The notes: generated from the sequence alone by a model not told the origin. Counted from the stretch's first letter, positions 25,744 through 34,801 are shown. The stretch: DNA of 64,000 nt from JAJKIV01 sp036741775 (GCA_036741775.1 DAINRQ010000004.1:1-64000); one strand, 5' to 3'. A program made the numbers and translations.

Positions 25744-26192
25744 GGCTCGAGCCACAGCGACGGCGCGAGCGGCACGGTCGCGATCGTGCCACCTCGCGCG
25801 GCCCAGCCGCGCGGATGTGCTCGGTACCCGATGGCCGCCGCGATATCGTCACGCGTGTAATAGCCCATGAAGATGAGCGTGCGCAGCCCCCAGAACCCTC
25901 GCCTGATCAGCGTCACCGGCGATCGCTCGATGGACTCGAGGAACGCCGTCCGCCGCTTCGCCGTGAGACGCGTGAACGGCTGGCCATAGCGCGTCAGCGG
26001 GAGCACCTGAATGAGTCGCAGGAACGCCGTGAGCTGACGCCGAACTCGTTCGTCGCGCTGCGCGAGTGCGTGCGCGATGACGGTCTCGAGCTCCGTCCAC
26101 CCGCGCGCATCGAGAGACGCGGACTCGGGAACGACCGTCGTCGCGACCGCGCGGAGAATATGTCGAACAGACGACAACGTCGCTGGAGACAT
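25740..26192 (-). CDS. Gluconate 2-dehydrogenase subunit 3-like small subunit
   Basis: 150 residues, mostly helical: SVRHILRAVATTVVPESASLD, ARGWTELETVIAHAL, RRQLTAFLRLIQVLPLTRYG, FTRLTAKRRTAFLESIERSP, LIRRGFWGLRTLIFMGYYT. The order of helices and the FMGYYTR ending match proteins found next to GMC dehydrogenases in many soil bacteria. It is most likely a structural or maturation partner of the large subunit. The N-terminus here lacks a classical Tat motif although relatives often carry one. It is the first gene of the two-gene operon and overlaps the next ATG by four bases. Confidence 0.72.
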   Translation of the reverse strand: MSPATLSSVRHILRAVATTVVPESASLDARGWTELETVIAHALAQRDERVRRQLTAFLRLIQVLPLTRYGQPFTRLTAKRRTAFLESIERSPVTLIRRGFWGLRTLIFMGYYTRDDIAAAIGYRAHPRGWAARGGTIATVPLAPSLWLEP

Positions 26193-26355
26193 TTGTATCG
26201 GCGGGTGTCCTGACGGCGTCTCGCGCCGTCGCCTCGGCGCCGAAGCGAATTGGTCGCGAACTTCCCCGCGAAACTAGACCAGCGCGACTGGTATCGGCAA
26301 GGTCGCTAGCGCGCGTCGTTGCCGAGCTCGGTTTCGTCAGCCACCGATCCCGAGC

Positions 26356-26808
26356 TCAGCCGTCCGTTCGCGCAGCGTCCTCGGCGTGTCGCTTCACACG
26401 CACGAGCATGGCGTTCAGTCCGACTTCGCGCGTGCCAAGCCCGAGGCTATCCATGATCGTTCGAACGAAGTCCTCGGGGATCGCCAGCGTCGTTTCCGGT
26501 GGCTGATCGTTGATGGCGCTGAACAGAATGCTCAGGAACGCCGCGATCGTGGGCGACTGGCGGGTGTTGACGTCGGCGTAGAAATGCAGCTTCCCGTCCT
26601 TGTACTCGGGAAACAGATCCACGCGCGTCTGACATTCCGGGACCGTGAACTGGGCGCGGTCGAGCTCCAGAAACCGATCCGGAACGGGCTCGAGCTTCTT
26701 CGCGTACGCCACGAGTGCCTGCATCTTCTCCTCGCGGCCGAGGATCCGGAATCGGCTGAGGACTTTCTCTATGGAGGGTGGGCGTTGCTGAACCGGCTCG
26801 GGGCTCAC
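26356..26808 (-). CDS. sufE: SufE-family iron-sulfur assembly sulfur acceptor
   Basis: 150 residues. The persulfide cysteine is at position 59 in FTVPECQTRVDLFPEY, and the helical part AAFLSILFSAINDQPPETTLAIPEDF follows as in SufE. The family takes sulfur from the cysteine desulfurase SufS and passes it to the SufBCD scaffold. The C-terminus (LGLGTREVGLNAMLVRVKRHA) is also as in SufE proteins. No other suf genes are in the window, so it is an orphan at this place. The 163-base gap to the next minus-strand gene holds a 7-bp hairpin (GACGGCG/CGCCGTC, about 26212-26230). Confidence 0.88.
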   Translation of the reverse strand: MSPEPVQQRPPSIEKVLSRFRILGREEKMQALVAYAKKLEPVPDRFLELDRAQFTVPECQTRVDLFPEYKDGKLHFYADVNTRQSPTIAAFLSILFSAINDQPPETTLAIPEDFVRTIMDSLGLGTREVGLNAMLVRVKRHAEDAARTDG

Positions 26809-26960
26809 GGATCGACGGTCGAGAAACGAGGCGCGAGGGTATACAGCGGTGGGTGAGGCGATCGGGGCGCATCACTCTGTGGGTTCATAAGATACGCCGG
26901 AAAGTCATCCTGTGTGCTGGCGGGGGCCGTCTGGCATGAGCTCGTGTGGGTTGCGCTTCT

Positions 26961-26982
26961 CTTAATTGAGCGATTAATTAAG
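26961..26982. promoter_or_regulatory. Operator-like palindrome before the TetR gene
   Basis: CTTAATT (26961-26967) and AATTAAG (26976-26982) form a perfect 7-bp inverted repeat with an 8-base spacer, three bases before the ATG of the TetR gene. It stands out as AT-rich DNA in a GC-rich region. Position and symmetry fit autoregulation by the TetR protein that follows. The resemblance to operators of CecR/YbiH-type regulators is by memory and was not searched. Confidence 0.65.
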
Positions 26983-26985
26983 ACC

Positions 26986-27627
26986 ATGTCAGACGACACC
27001 CGAACTGCTGACACGATCCTCGATGCCGCCGAGCGGCTGTTTGCCCGGCAGGGCTTCCCGGCCACGACTATCAAGCAGATCGCAAACGAAGCGGGCGTGA
27101 ACTCGGCGCTCCTCTACTACTACTACGCGAGCAAAGAGATGCTCTACCGCGCGATGCTGCAACGGATCATGGGGCAGTTGCTTGCGACCGGAACGACGGC
27201 GATGGAGCGCGCCACCACGCACGCCGACCGCGTCCGCGCTTTCGTTCGCGCTCAGGTCCGGGTACTCGGCGACCATCCTCATTTCCCCCACCTGCTCGTT
27301 CGCGAGATGGTCGATCATCAGGCCGCGCACGCGGAGGCCGCGATTACGACGACAGTCGCGGGGGCCTTCGATCGGCTCTGCTCGGTCATCGAGGCCGGGC
27401 AGAGCGACGGGGTCTTTCGAGCCTCGCTCGACCCGCGGTTTGCAGCCATCTCGACCATTGCCCAGGTCGCGTACTTCGTGATCGCGCGACCTGCGGTTGG
27501 CATCATGTTGGGGCACGGCACGAGCGGCCCGCCCCGTGACGTTACCGAACGCTTCTATCGACACGCCGAGGAGTTTGCGCTCGCGGCGTTGTCGTCGGAC
27601 TACGGGGTTGAGGGGGCACGGTCATGA
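26986..27627 (+). CDS. TetR-family regulator of an export operon
   Basis: 213 residues from the ATG at 26986. The helix-turn-helix is textbook (TADTILDAAERLFARQGF, ATTIKQIANEAGVNSALLYYYYASKEMLY). The C-terminal ligand domain is of the type with HFPHLLVREMVDH and a final AEEFALAAL helix. A strong inverted repeat lies immediately upstream. Its last four bases overlap the start of an HlyD-family gene, followed by an ABC ATPase and permease, so it is the first gene of a four-gene operon like the E. coli cecR (ybiH)-ybhGFSR cluster. It probably represses its own operon until an inducing compound binds. Confidence 0.9.
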   Translation: MSDDTRTADTILDAAERLFARQGFPATTIKQIANEAGVNSALLYYYYASKEMLYRAMLQRIMGQLLATGTTAMERATTHADRVRAFVRAQVRVLGDHPHFPHLLVREMVDHQAAHAEAAITTTVAGAFDRLCSVIEAGQSDGVFRASLDPRFAAISTIAQVAYFVIARPAVGIMLGHGTSGPPRDVTERFYRHAEEFALAALSSDYGVEGARS

Positions 27628-28637
27628 TCGACGTTCGTTCGATGCCCCGTTTCCTCGGGGCGCGCTTCTCGACACTAGCGTTGGTTGCGATCGCGTTCGG
27701 CGCCTGCTCGCGCGACGAGACGACGGGGGTCACAGCCGACGGGACCGTCGAACTGACACAGATCGACGTCGCACCGTTCGTGGCTGGGCGAGTGGCTCGC
27801 GTCGCGGTCGAAGAGGGAGCGGTCGTCCATCGCGGCGACACGCTCGTTGTTCTCGCTCAGTCGGCGTTGCCGGCAGACCTCGATCAACGGCGCGCGCGCG
27901 TCTCCGCCGCCGAAGCACGACTGCGCGAGCTACAAGCGGGCGCTCGTCGCTCGGAGATCGAGCGCGCCCTGGCCGAGCTTCGGGTGGCAACGGCGGAAGC
28001 CGAACGATTCGAGCGTGACCGAGCTCGCCTCGAGCCGCTCGAGGCCCAGGGGATGATCAGTCGCTCACAGTACGACGCGGCGGTGACGGCCTCGCGCGTC
28101 GCGGCTGGGCGACGCGATGCGGCGGCCGAGGCCGTGCGACTGCTACGTCAAGGCGCCCGCTCGGAGCAGATCGCGGCGGCACGCGCCGATCTCGAGAACG
28201 CGCGCGCGACGCTCGCCGTCGGCAACGCCACGGCGACGGACCTGGTCCTCACCGCTCCGGCCGACGCGACCGTGCTCGGGCGCTACGTCGAGCCGGGGGA
28301 GGTCATTTCCGCCGGGCAGGTGGCCGTCACGTTAGGCGACGCGACGCGCCCCTGGGTGCGCGTGTACCTCTCGGCACCGGTCGTCCCGTTCGTCCGTGTC
28401 GGCCAGCCCGCGCGGGTGACCATGGAAGGGCTGGGCGACCAATCCGCCCGCGCGCGCGTTTCGGCGATCGCCACCGAGGCCGAGTTCACGCCGCGCGTGG
28501 CGCTGACCGAGAAGGAACGAGCCGACCTGCTCTTCGGTGTGAAGCTCGACATTCTCGACACCACCGGCACGTTCAAGGCGGGGCTTCCAGCGACGGTCAC
28601 GATCGACACGTCGTCCACGCGGCCGAGCGACCCGTGA
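27624..28637 (+). CDS. HlyD-family periplasmic adaptor lipoprotein
   Basis: 337 residues. A signal peptide ends in the lipobox GAC (GACSRDE). The biotinyl-lipoyl halves are split in the usual way: VAPFVAGRVARVAVEEGAVVHRGD (about 50-75) and DLVLTAPADATVLGRYVEPGEV (about 205-230), with a long coiled-coil hairpin between (RRARVSAAEARLRELQAG, EIERALAELRVATAEAERFE). A beta-barrel part follows (FVRVGQPARVTMEGL). Layout matches YbhG-type adaptors, which join an ABC exporter to the outer membrane. Four-base overlaps with both neighbours show tight translational coupling. Confidence 0.9.
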   Translation: MIDVRSMPRFLGARFSTLALVAIAFGACSRDETTGVTADGTVELTQIDVAPFVAGRVARVAVEEGAVVHRGDTLVVLAQSALPADLDQRRARVSAAEARLRELQAGARRSEIERALAELRVATAEAERFERDRARLEPLEAQGMISRSQYDAAVTASRVAAGRRDAAAEAVRLLRQGARSEQIAAARADLENARATLAVGNATATDLVLTAPADATVLGRYVEPGEVISAGQVAVTLGDATRPWVRVYLSAPVVPFVRVGQPARVTMEGLGDQSARARVSAIATEAEFTPRVALTEKERADLLFGVKLDILDTTGTFKAGLPATVTIDTSSTRPSDP

Positions 28638-29479
28638 CCGCGTCCTCAGCCGCCGCGCCGGTCGTACGCACCGCGCACCACGACCCCGCGGTGCGTACCG
28701 AGCAATTGCGCAAGACGTTCGGGTCGCTGGTGGCGGTCGAGCGTCTGGATCTCACGATCGCGCGCGGTGAGGTGTTCGGTCTCCTCGGGCCTAACGGCTC
28801 CGGCAAGACGACGACCATTCGCATGTTGTGCGGGCTCATGCAACCGACGTCGGGGCGCGCTGAAGTCGCGGGTATCGACGTCACCGCCGATCCCGAAGGG
28901 GTGCGCCGGCGAATCGGCTACATGTCGCAGAAGTTCGGACTGTACGACGACCTGTCGATCCTCGAGAACATCCGGTTCTACGCGTCGGTGTACGGGCTGC
29001 GTGGCGCTGCTCGCGCGGCGCGCATCGCGGCACAGCTTCGCGACCTCGGGCTCGAGGAGCGCCGCAACCAGCTCGCCGGAACGTTGAGCGGAGGGTGGAA
29101 GCAGCGGCTCGCGCTCGCCTGTGCGACGTCTCATGAGCCCGAGGTACTGTTCCTCGACGAGCCGACGGCCGGCGTCGATCCGGCCTCGCGGCGGTTGTTC
29201 TGGGACTGGATCTACGCGCTCGCGCGCAGCGGAACGACGATCCTCGTCACCACGCACTACATGGACGAAGCAGCGCGCTGCACGCGCCTCGCATTCCTGT
29301 CCCGCGGGCATCTCATTGCGATCGGGTCGCAGGACGAGATCACGCGGCAGTTCGGTCAGGAAACGATCGAGGACGTGTTCATCGAGCTGCAGCGGCAGGA
29401 CGAAGGGGCGCGGACCGAGGGAACGTTAGGTTCCCGCGAGGCGCCGCCGACTGAAGACCTGACGAGGTCCGACGCATGA
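28634..29479 (+). CDS. ABC exporter ATPase
   Basis: 281 residues from a GTG that overlaps the previous stop. Walker A is GPNGSGKTT, the signature is LSGGWKQRLALA, Walker B is VLFLDEPTAG and the switch His is in TTHYMDEA. The C-terminus carries an EDVFIELQ segment typical of drug/lipid exporter ATPases (CcmA/DrrA type). Unlike E. coli YbhF, which has two nucleotide-binding domains, this protein has one, so the working exporter would be a homodimer of ATPases with a homodimer of the permease encoded next. Confidence 0.93.
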   Translation: MTASSAAAPVVRTAHHDPAVRTEQLRKTFGSLVAVERLDLTIARGEVFGLLGPNGSGKTTTIRMLCGLMQPTSGRAEVAGIDVTADPEGVRRRIGYMSQKFGLYDDLSILENIRFYASVYGLRGAARAARIAAQLRDLGLEERRNQLAGTLSGGWKQRLALACATSHEPEVLFLDEPTAGVDPASRRLFWDWIYALARSGTTILVTTHYMDEAARCTRLAFLSRGHLIAIGSQDEITRQFGQETIEDVFIELQRQDEGARTEGTLGSREAPPTEDLTRSDA

Positions 29480-30612
29480 CGCCGCCGTCATTTCTGCAAC
29501 GCGTCTCGGGGCTCACGCTCTGGCCGATGCTCTGGAAGGAATTCGTCCAGATGCGTCGCGACCGCTTCACGCTCGGGATGATGGTCGGGCTGCCGGCGAT
29601 TCAGCTCCTGCTGTTCGGCTTCGCAATCCGTACCGAGGTCCGCCACCTGCCGACCGTGGTGCTCGACGAGTCGCGAACGGCGGAGAGCCGCGCGCTCGTC
29701 GACGCGATCCGGAACACCGGCAACTTCGACATCGTCGGTACGGCACGCGGCCGCGCTGAGGTGAAGCAGAAGGTCGAGCGTGGAGACGCGAGGGCGGCCG
29801 TGATCATCCCGCCGGACTACGAGGCGAACATCAAGCGCCGGCGGACTGCCCAGGCGCAGGTCATCGTCGATGCGGCCGATCCGCTCGCGTCATCCGCGGC
29901 GATCGCCGGCGCGACGCTCGCCGGCCAGGCGCGATCGGCGGCGCTCGTACCCTCGTCGCGCCGGTCACCACCGATCGACGTGCGCGTGCGTCCGTGGTAC
30001 AACCCCGCACTCGAGAGCTCGATCTACATCGTCCCGGGGGTGATCGGGCTCCTGCTCACGTTGACCCTCCTCATGATCACGAGCATGGCCCTCGTTCGCG
30101 AGCGCGAGCGTGGAACGCTCGAGCAGCTCATCGTCACCCCCATATCGAAAACGGGATTGATGGTGGGGAAAGTGCTTCCATTCGCGGTCGTCGGGTACGT
30201 GCAGGTGACGGTGATCCTCATCCTCGGTCGCTTCGTGTTCGACGTGCCGATCCGCGGCAGCATCACACTGCTGTACCTGATCAGCGCGCCCTTCATCATC
30301 GCGAGCCTCGCACTCGGACTGCTCGTCTCGACGGTCGTGCGGACACAGGTGCAAGCCATGCAGCTGTCCTTCGTGTTCATCCTGCCCACGGTGTTACTGT
30401 CGGGATTCATGTTCCCGCGCGAAGCGATGCCGGAAGCGGCCCAGTGGCTCGGTGCGATCATCCCTGTCACGTACTACCTGCGGGTGCTGCGCGGCATCCT
30501 GCTCAAGGGCGTCGGGATGGATGCGCTGTGGCCCGACACGCTCGTGCTCGCTGCGTTCGCGGTGGTGCTCCTCGTCGTCAGCGTCCGGCGGTTCCAGAAG
30601 CACATCGAATGA
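29476..30612 (+). CDS. ABC-2 type exporter permease
   Basis: 378 residues, start overlapping the ATPase stop (ATGA). One transmembrane helix near residues 34-52 is followed by a large periplasmic domain (about 55-175; VVLDESRTAESRALVDAI, RGDARAAVIIPPDYEANI) and five C-terminal helices (VPGVIGLLLTLTLLMITSMAL, LPFAVVGYVQVTVILILGRFV, LLYLISAPFIIASLALGLLV, QLSFVFILPTVLLSGFMFP, DTLVLAAFAVVLLVVSVRRF), with ERERGTLEQLIVTPI at the coupling helix. This is the YbhS/YbhR fold. Only one permease gene is present where E. coli has two. Substrate is likely a drug or lipid-like molecule. Confidence 0.92.
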   Translation: MTPPSFLQRVSGLTLWPMLWKEFVQMRRDRFTLGMMVGLPAIQLLLFGFAIRTEVRHLPTVVLDESRTAESRALVDAIRNTGNFDIVGTARGRAEVKQKVERGDARAAVIIPPDYEANIKRRRTAQAQVIVDAADPLASSAAIAGATLAGQARSAALVPSSRRSPPIDVRVRPWYNPALESSIYIVPGVIGLLLTLTLLMITSMALVRERERGTLEQLIVTPISKTGLMVGKVLPFAVVGYVQVTVILILGRFVFDVPIRGSITLLYLISAPFIIASLALGLLVSTVVRTQVQAMQLSFVFILPTVLLSGFMFPREAMPEAAQWLGAIIPVTYYLRVLRGILLKGVGMDALWPDTLVLAAFAVVLLVVSVRRFQKHIE

Positions 30613-30696
30613 CCCGCCATGCGAGCCCGCACGTTCGGGCTCCCATGCGCGCTCCACCTGTCTAGCTTTACGTCTCACTCTATACGGAGACGCGAG

Positions 30697-31122
30697 ATGC
30701 CGACACGGAAGGCAAGTGCGGTATGGGAAGGTGGGTTTCGTGGCGGGTCTGGATCGTTCACCGGCGAGAGCGGCACGATCGGCGGCAAGTACACGGCCGG
30801 CTCACGCTTCGAGGAGGATCCCGGAACCAACCCGGAGGAGCTACTCGCGGCGGCCCACGCTGCGTGCTTCAGCATGGCGTTGAGCGTTCAGCTCGACAAG
30901 AACGGAACTCCGCCCACGCGCATCGAAACGAACGCCGCGTGCACGGTGGAGAAGGTAGGCGAGGGCTTCGGGATCACGACGATGAAGCTCACCACGCGCG
31001 CCACTGTCCCGAACATCGACAACGCGAAGTTCCAGGAGCTCGCGAAGGCGGCCGTCGAGGGATGTCCGGTGTCGCAGGTGTTGAAGATCCCGAACGTCCG
31101 GCTCGAGGCGTCGCTGATCTGA
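30697..31122 (+). CDS. osmC: OsmC-family organic peroxide reductase
   Basis: 141 residues from the ATG at 30697, which matches the usual OsmC start (ASAVWEGGFRGGSGSF). Both redox cysteines are present: Cys57 in HAACFSMALS and Cys123 in EGCPVSQVL. The conserved Arg/Glu region NPEELLAAAHAACFS is intact. OsmC homodimers reduce organic hydroperoxides with lipoylated protein or thiol electron donors. It lies 84 bases after the ABC permease gene on the same strand and may be read through from it. Confidence 0.93.
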   Translation: MPTRKASAVWEGGFRGGSGSFTGESGTIGGKYTAGSRFEEDPGTNPEELLAAAHAACFSMALSVQLDKNGTPPTRIETNAACTVEKVGEGFGITTMKLTTRATVPNIDNAKFQELAKAAVEGCPVSQVLKIPNVRLEASLI

Positions 31123-31131
31123 CTGGCGGCC

Positions 31132-31538
31132 GTCATTCCGAGCGGAGCGCCGAAGGCGCGTAGTCGAGGAATCGCAGGAGTGCTGGTAAAGGGTTGTCAT
31201 TCCGAGCGTAGGGAGGAATCGCGCTCCTTCCGGCAGGGTCGGCCCCTCTGTCGGGACGCCTACGGAAGCTGAACCGCAGAGGAAGCAGAGGGCGCAGAGG
31301 AACGGCTCGGCCGGCAGGCGCATCTCGCAACGATCTGAAATGAGGGGAACGGCCGCTTGGGACGCCACGCGCAGGGGTCGATAGTTGGGTAGTCGCGGGT
31401 TGGTCACGTGCCGCGGTCGGGTTGTCCCTTCACTTCCCGGATCGTCGCGCCGGCCAATGTCCCGTCGGGCCTCCCTCCGCGCTCTCTGCGTCGTCTGCGG
31501 TTCATTGTGTTGCCAGCGCTTCCCGATAGAGGGGCCGA
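31132..31538. repeat. Composite nested inverted-repeat element
   Basis: The 459-base gap 31123-31581 is packed with repeats. Two copies of CATTCCGAGCG start at 31134 and 31198. An 18-base pair (31239-31256 with 31521-31538, one mismatch) encloses a 30-base pair (31271-31300 with 31474-31503, four mismatches), and an inverted copy of the GGCCGTTCCCC family lies at 31343-31380. Folded, this would be a ~300-base hairpin. No gene is visible inside it. Confidence 0.65.
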
Positions 31539-31581
31539 GCCATTCAGCGCGGAGGCTACCGCGAGAACCAGCACAGCCAGC

Positions 31582-32310
31582 CTAACGAAGCTGATTGTAC
31601 AGCCACACGTAGCCCACCCGCATGCTCACCCGCCGGACGACGCGCGCGCCGGTGCCGCGGACCTCGAGACTCAGGCGCCCCCGCGGGGCAACGCGCACGA
31701 GCGCGCCCACCTGCGCGTGCACGTCGAACACGTTCGTGTTGTAGATCGCGCCGATGTGATCGTTCTGGATCGTCGTTCCCACGGCGTCCACGCCAACGCC
31801 GGCGCCCACGTAGGGCGTTACCCGACGCGCAACGGAACCCAGCACGTTGACGTCAGCGAGCGCCGAGAAGACGTACCCCTTCCCGCGCTGCGGAACGCCG
31901 AGCGAGTCCGCACGGTCGATGGTCGTGGCGAGGTAGTCGAGACCGACCGAGAACCGAACACGTCTCGACCCGATCCAGCCGAGATCGAGCGCGCCACCGA
32001 ACTGCGGCCCTAACGACGAGTGCGGAAATATTCCCGCGCCCGAGTACACGCCGAACGCGCTCGACGCTCCAAGTCCAAGCCGGGGGAGCGCGTCCGTCGT
32101 TTGCGCGAGCGCCAGCCGCGGGACGAGCACGCTCACGGCAGCGATGAGGATCAACCCGCGGGCAGCGCGGCGGGTCGCGCGATGACGGCGACTCTCGGAG
32201 AGCGAACGGTGCAGCAGGATCGAGGGACCGAGGCGGGTGATGGAAAGTGGTGGAGGGTTAATACAACACCCCCGCACCGCTGACAACCGCCGGAGCCGAC
32301 GCGCTACCAA
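31582..32310 (-). CDS. Small outer-membrane beta-barrel protein
   Basis: Up to 242 residues. A hydrophobic segment (GLILIAAVSVLVPRLALAQ) is a probable signal peptide, and the ~175 residues after it alternate strands and turns as in eight- to ten-stranded OmpX/opacity-like barrels (SAFGVYSGAGIFPHSS, ALDLGWIGSRRVRFSVGLDYL, VTPYVGAGVGVDAVG, MRVGYVWLYNQLR). The start is uncertain: the frame opens with a TTG that overlaps the stop codon of the upstream transglycosylase gene by seven bases, and it gives an unusually long pre-signal stretch of about 50 residues. A later alternative start would be more conventional. No function can be assigned. Confidence 0.6.
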   Translation of the reverse strand: MVARRLRRLSAVRGCCINPPPLSITRLGPSILLHRSLSESRRHRATRRAARGLILIAAVSVLVPRLALAQTTDALPRLGLGASSAFGVYSGAGIFPHSSLGPQFGGALDLGWIGSRRVRFSVGLDYLATTIDRADSLGVPQRGKGYVFSALADVNVLGSVARRVTPYVGAGVGVDAVGTTIQNDHIGAIYNTNVFDVHAQVGALVRVAPRGRLSLEVRGTGARVVRRVSMRVGYVWLYNQLR

Positions 32311-34595
32311 CCGTAAACCATCTCGTACGTCGCCCGGTTGCGTAGCAGGATGCGCACGTAGTCCCTCGTCTCATCGTACGGAATGCGCTCGATGAAGAGC
32401 TCCGGGTCCGACGCGCCCGATTTCTGGCGCCAGCGGCGCACCCGTGACCCGCCGGCGTTGTACGCCGCGAGTGCGAACTCGATACTCGGGTACTGATCGA
32501 GCATCGCGTCGAGGTGCATCGTGCCCAACCGGATGTTGACGTCTGGCTGGAAGAGCAGGACCCGCTCGAACGGGCTCACACGCGCGCGCCGGGCGAGGGA
32601 AGTTCCGACACTCGGGAGAACCTGCATGAGGCCGAGTGCTCCCGCGCGAGACACGGCCCGCGGTGTGAATCTCGACTCCTGGTGAATCAACGCGGCCACG
32701 AGCGCCGGATCGACACCACGGGTCTCGGCCTCGGCATGAATCACATCGGCGAAGGCGACGGGATAGAGCAGCCGGAACAGCCGAGTGTCCCGCGGTGCAG
32801 AAGCCGCGAGTGCGCGCTGAGCCAGCGTGATCGCCCGCGACGTTTCGCCGCGTTGACGAAGCGCCTCCGCGGCGCGGAGCAGGGAGTCGGGAGAGCGGCC
32901 GGCGCCGGTCGCCAGCGCGTCGTACTCGAACCCCTCCTCCGTCCCCATCCCCAGTGCCTCGAGGAGCTCGGAGCGTGCGATCGCGTCGCGGAGCTCACCG
33001 GTGATCGTCGTCGCCGTGTCAGTCGCTGCCTGCGGCTTCCACGGCGCGACGGCGAGCCGGCGAGCGCTTTTCATCGAGTAGTAGGACAGCGGGTCCGCCG
33101 ACATCACGGCGCGCCAGTGCTCCTGCGCGCGTGCGCGGTTCCCGCCTCGCTCGCGAGCCCGACCAGCCCAGTAGCGGGCCGCGGTGACCTCGCTGCTTCG
33201 TGGGTAGCGTTCCACGAGCGTTTCGAGCTCGCGTGCTGCTGCGGCGAAATCGCCCGATGCGTATGCGATGATCCCCGCGCGGAAGAGCGCGAGCGGCGCG
33301 AGGCGGCTGGTCGGATAACGCCGCGCGACGTCGGTGAAGGCGCTGCGGGCGGCCGCGTCGCGGCCATCGTCCGTGGCGAGATCGGCGAGAAGGAACAGCG
33401 CGGGTGCTGCCGCCGCCGTGTCGCGTGGGAATGCGGTCTTCACGCGTCGAAGCGCCGTGCGCGCCGACGCCCCCTGCCCGGCGCGTAGCAGCGAACGCGC
33501 GCGCTGGTACGCCGCTTCACCACCATTCGCCGCGGATGCCGGTACTCGCGCAAACTCGCTGGACGCGGCCGCGTCGCGGCCAAGTCGCGAAAGCACCGTG
33601 CCGTAGTCGTATCGGTCGCGAGCATCGAGCCTCGCGCCGCCGCGCGCGTAGCCGACCACGGCACGCTGCAACAACCCAGCGGCGCTCACCGCCCGCGCGA
33701 TGACGAGCTCCTCGTCCGGTGAGATCGGCCCGAGCAGCGAGTCCACCAGCGCCACCGCGACCCGCGTCTCTCCTGCCGATGGCCTGGACCGGAGCAGCTC
33801 GAAGGCCTCCCTCCTTATCGACGTCCGTGTTGCCTGGTCGGGGTTCGCCATCAGGCGGAGCCGCATTGCCTCCGCACGCTGACCCAGCGCGGCATACGCC
33901 TGGGCCGCCCCGGCGAAGTCGCCCCAACGCTCTCGGGCCTGCGCTTCGGTAGGATCGACACGCGCCCGCGCGACGGGCGTGCGGATGCGTGCATAGGCGC
34001 GCTTTCGCTCCGACGCGTCGCGGCTCGTGCCGGCGGCGCGAAGCTGAAGCCAGTCAGCGACCGGCGGCAGCAGTGCTGCCGCCCGCATGTACGTCGCGGC
34101 AGCGCTGTCGCCGAGCGCCTGTCGGTCGAGAGCTCTCGCGAGTAGGGTGACGCGAACGCCGCGATCTCTGTCCGTGCGTGCGGAGCGAATGGCGGTCTCC
34201 GCGTGCGCCCGTGCGAGCGAATCGGCGCCGCGCGCGAGCGCGGCTCTCGCCAGCAGCTCGCGGCCTCGACCGTCGAAGAGCGAATCCACCCAGGGAGCCG
34301 CCGAGAGCTCTCGATCGACGCGGCTCCAGCCGCCCCAGGCTGCTGCCGCGGTCGCGGCCAGGAGAACGGCCTCGGCCGTTCTCGCGCTGGAGTCGCGAAA
34401 CGCGGAATCGAGCAACTCGGTTGCTCGCCAGGGGCGCCCAGCGGCGAGTGCGGCGGCGGCCGACCGCACGATCGGGTCAGGGCTCGACGCGAACGGGCTC
34501 GGGTGGGATTCTCCCTGAGCGGGAATGTCTTCGGGCCGGCCGCACGCGACCGCGAGCGCCACGATGACGAGGCGAACAATGGGTGCCATGTTCAT
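32304..34595 (-). CDS. Slt-type soluble lytic transglycosylase lipoprotein
   Basis: 763 residues with lipobox VAC near residue 18. A long alpha-helical TPR-like superhelix (about 45-600), as in Slt70, has clear repeats such as EAAYQRARSLLRAGQGASA and AAARELETLVERYPRSSEV. The C-terminal SLT domain (about 610-750) has the catalytic Glu in VAALIHQESRFTP, then AGALGLMQVLPSVG, NIRLGTMHLDAML and AAYNAGGSRVRRW. It cleaves peptidoglycan glycan strands to 1,6-anhydromuropeptides in the periplasm, in recycling or in making room for envelope machines. It is divergent from the HELAH gene with a 206-base gap and followed directly by the barrel gene. Confidence 0.92.
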   Translation of the reverse strand: MNMAPIVRLVIVALAVACGRPEDIPAQGESHPSPFASSPDPIVRSAAAALAAGRPWRATELLDSAFRDSSARTAEAVLLAATAAAAWGGWSRVDRELSAAPWVDSLFDGRGRELLARAALARGADSLARAHAETAIRSARTDRDRGVRVTLLARALDRQALGDSAAATYMRAAALLPPVADWLQLRAAGTSRDASERKRAYARIRTPVARARVDPTEAQARERWGDFAGAAQAYAALGQRAEAMRLRLMANPDQATRTSIRREAFELLRSRPSAGETRVAVALVDSLLGPISPDEELVIARAVSAAGLLQRAVVGYARGGARLDARDRYDYGTVLSRLGRDAAASSEFARVPASAANGGEAAYQRARSLLRAGQGASARTALRRVKTAFPRDTAAAAPALFLLADLATDDGRDAAARSAFTDVARRYPTSRLAPLALFRAGIIAYASGDFAAAARELETLVERYPRSSEVTAARYWAGRARERGGNRARAQEHWRAVMSADPLSYYSMKSARRLAVAPWKPQAATDTATTITGELRDAIARSELLEALGMGTEEGFEYDALATGAGRSPDSLLRAAEALRQRGETSRAITLAQRALAASAPRDTRLFRLLYPVAFADVIHAEAETRGVDPALVAALIHQESRFTPRAVSRAGALGLMQVLPSVGTSLARRARVSPFERVLLFQPDVNIRLGTMHLDAMLDQYPSIEFALAAYNAGGSRVRRWRQKSGASDPELFIERIPYDETRDYVRILLRNRATYEMVYGW

Positions 34596-34761
34596 GTGGA
34601 ATGGCGTCGGTCAGCTTTCATACCATCGGCCGATTCGTGCGCGTCGGGACGGGCACGAAGGTGGTCGCGCTGGGGTACTACTACACGAGAAACTCGACGA
34701 AACATCTGCCCTGAGGTGACGAATCCGCCTCTCGATGTGTCGAAGCAAAGGGCAGGCTGAT

Positions 34762-34776
34762 CTCGACAGTGTCGAG
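34762..34776. other. Short inverted repeat upstream of the HELAH gene
   Basis: CTCGAC-AGT-GTCGAG (6-bp arms, 3-base loop) lies 25 bases before the ATG of the divergently transcribed HELAH gene, in the only space where promoters for both divergent genes could be. It could be an operator or a 5'-leader hairpin. No -35/-10 pair is convincing. Confidence 0.35.
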
Positions 34777-34801
34777 GGATCCAGAGCATTAGGTTGTCAT
34801 C

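Noticed and set aside
24187..26192. Cholesterol oxidase assignment for the GMC enzyme
   Set aside because: GMC signature and small-subunit partner point to the dehydrogenase group; nothing in the substrate region favours sterols.
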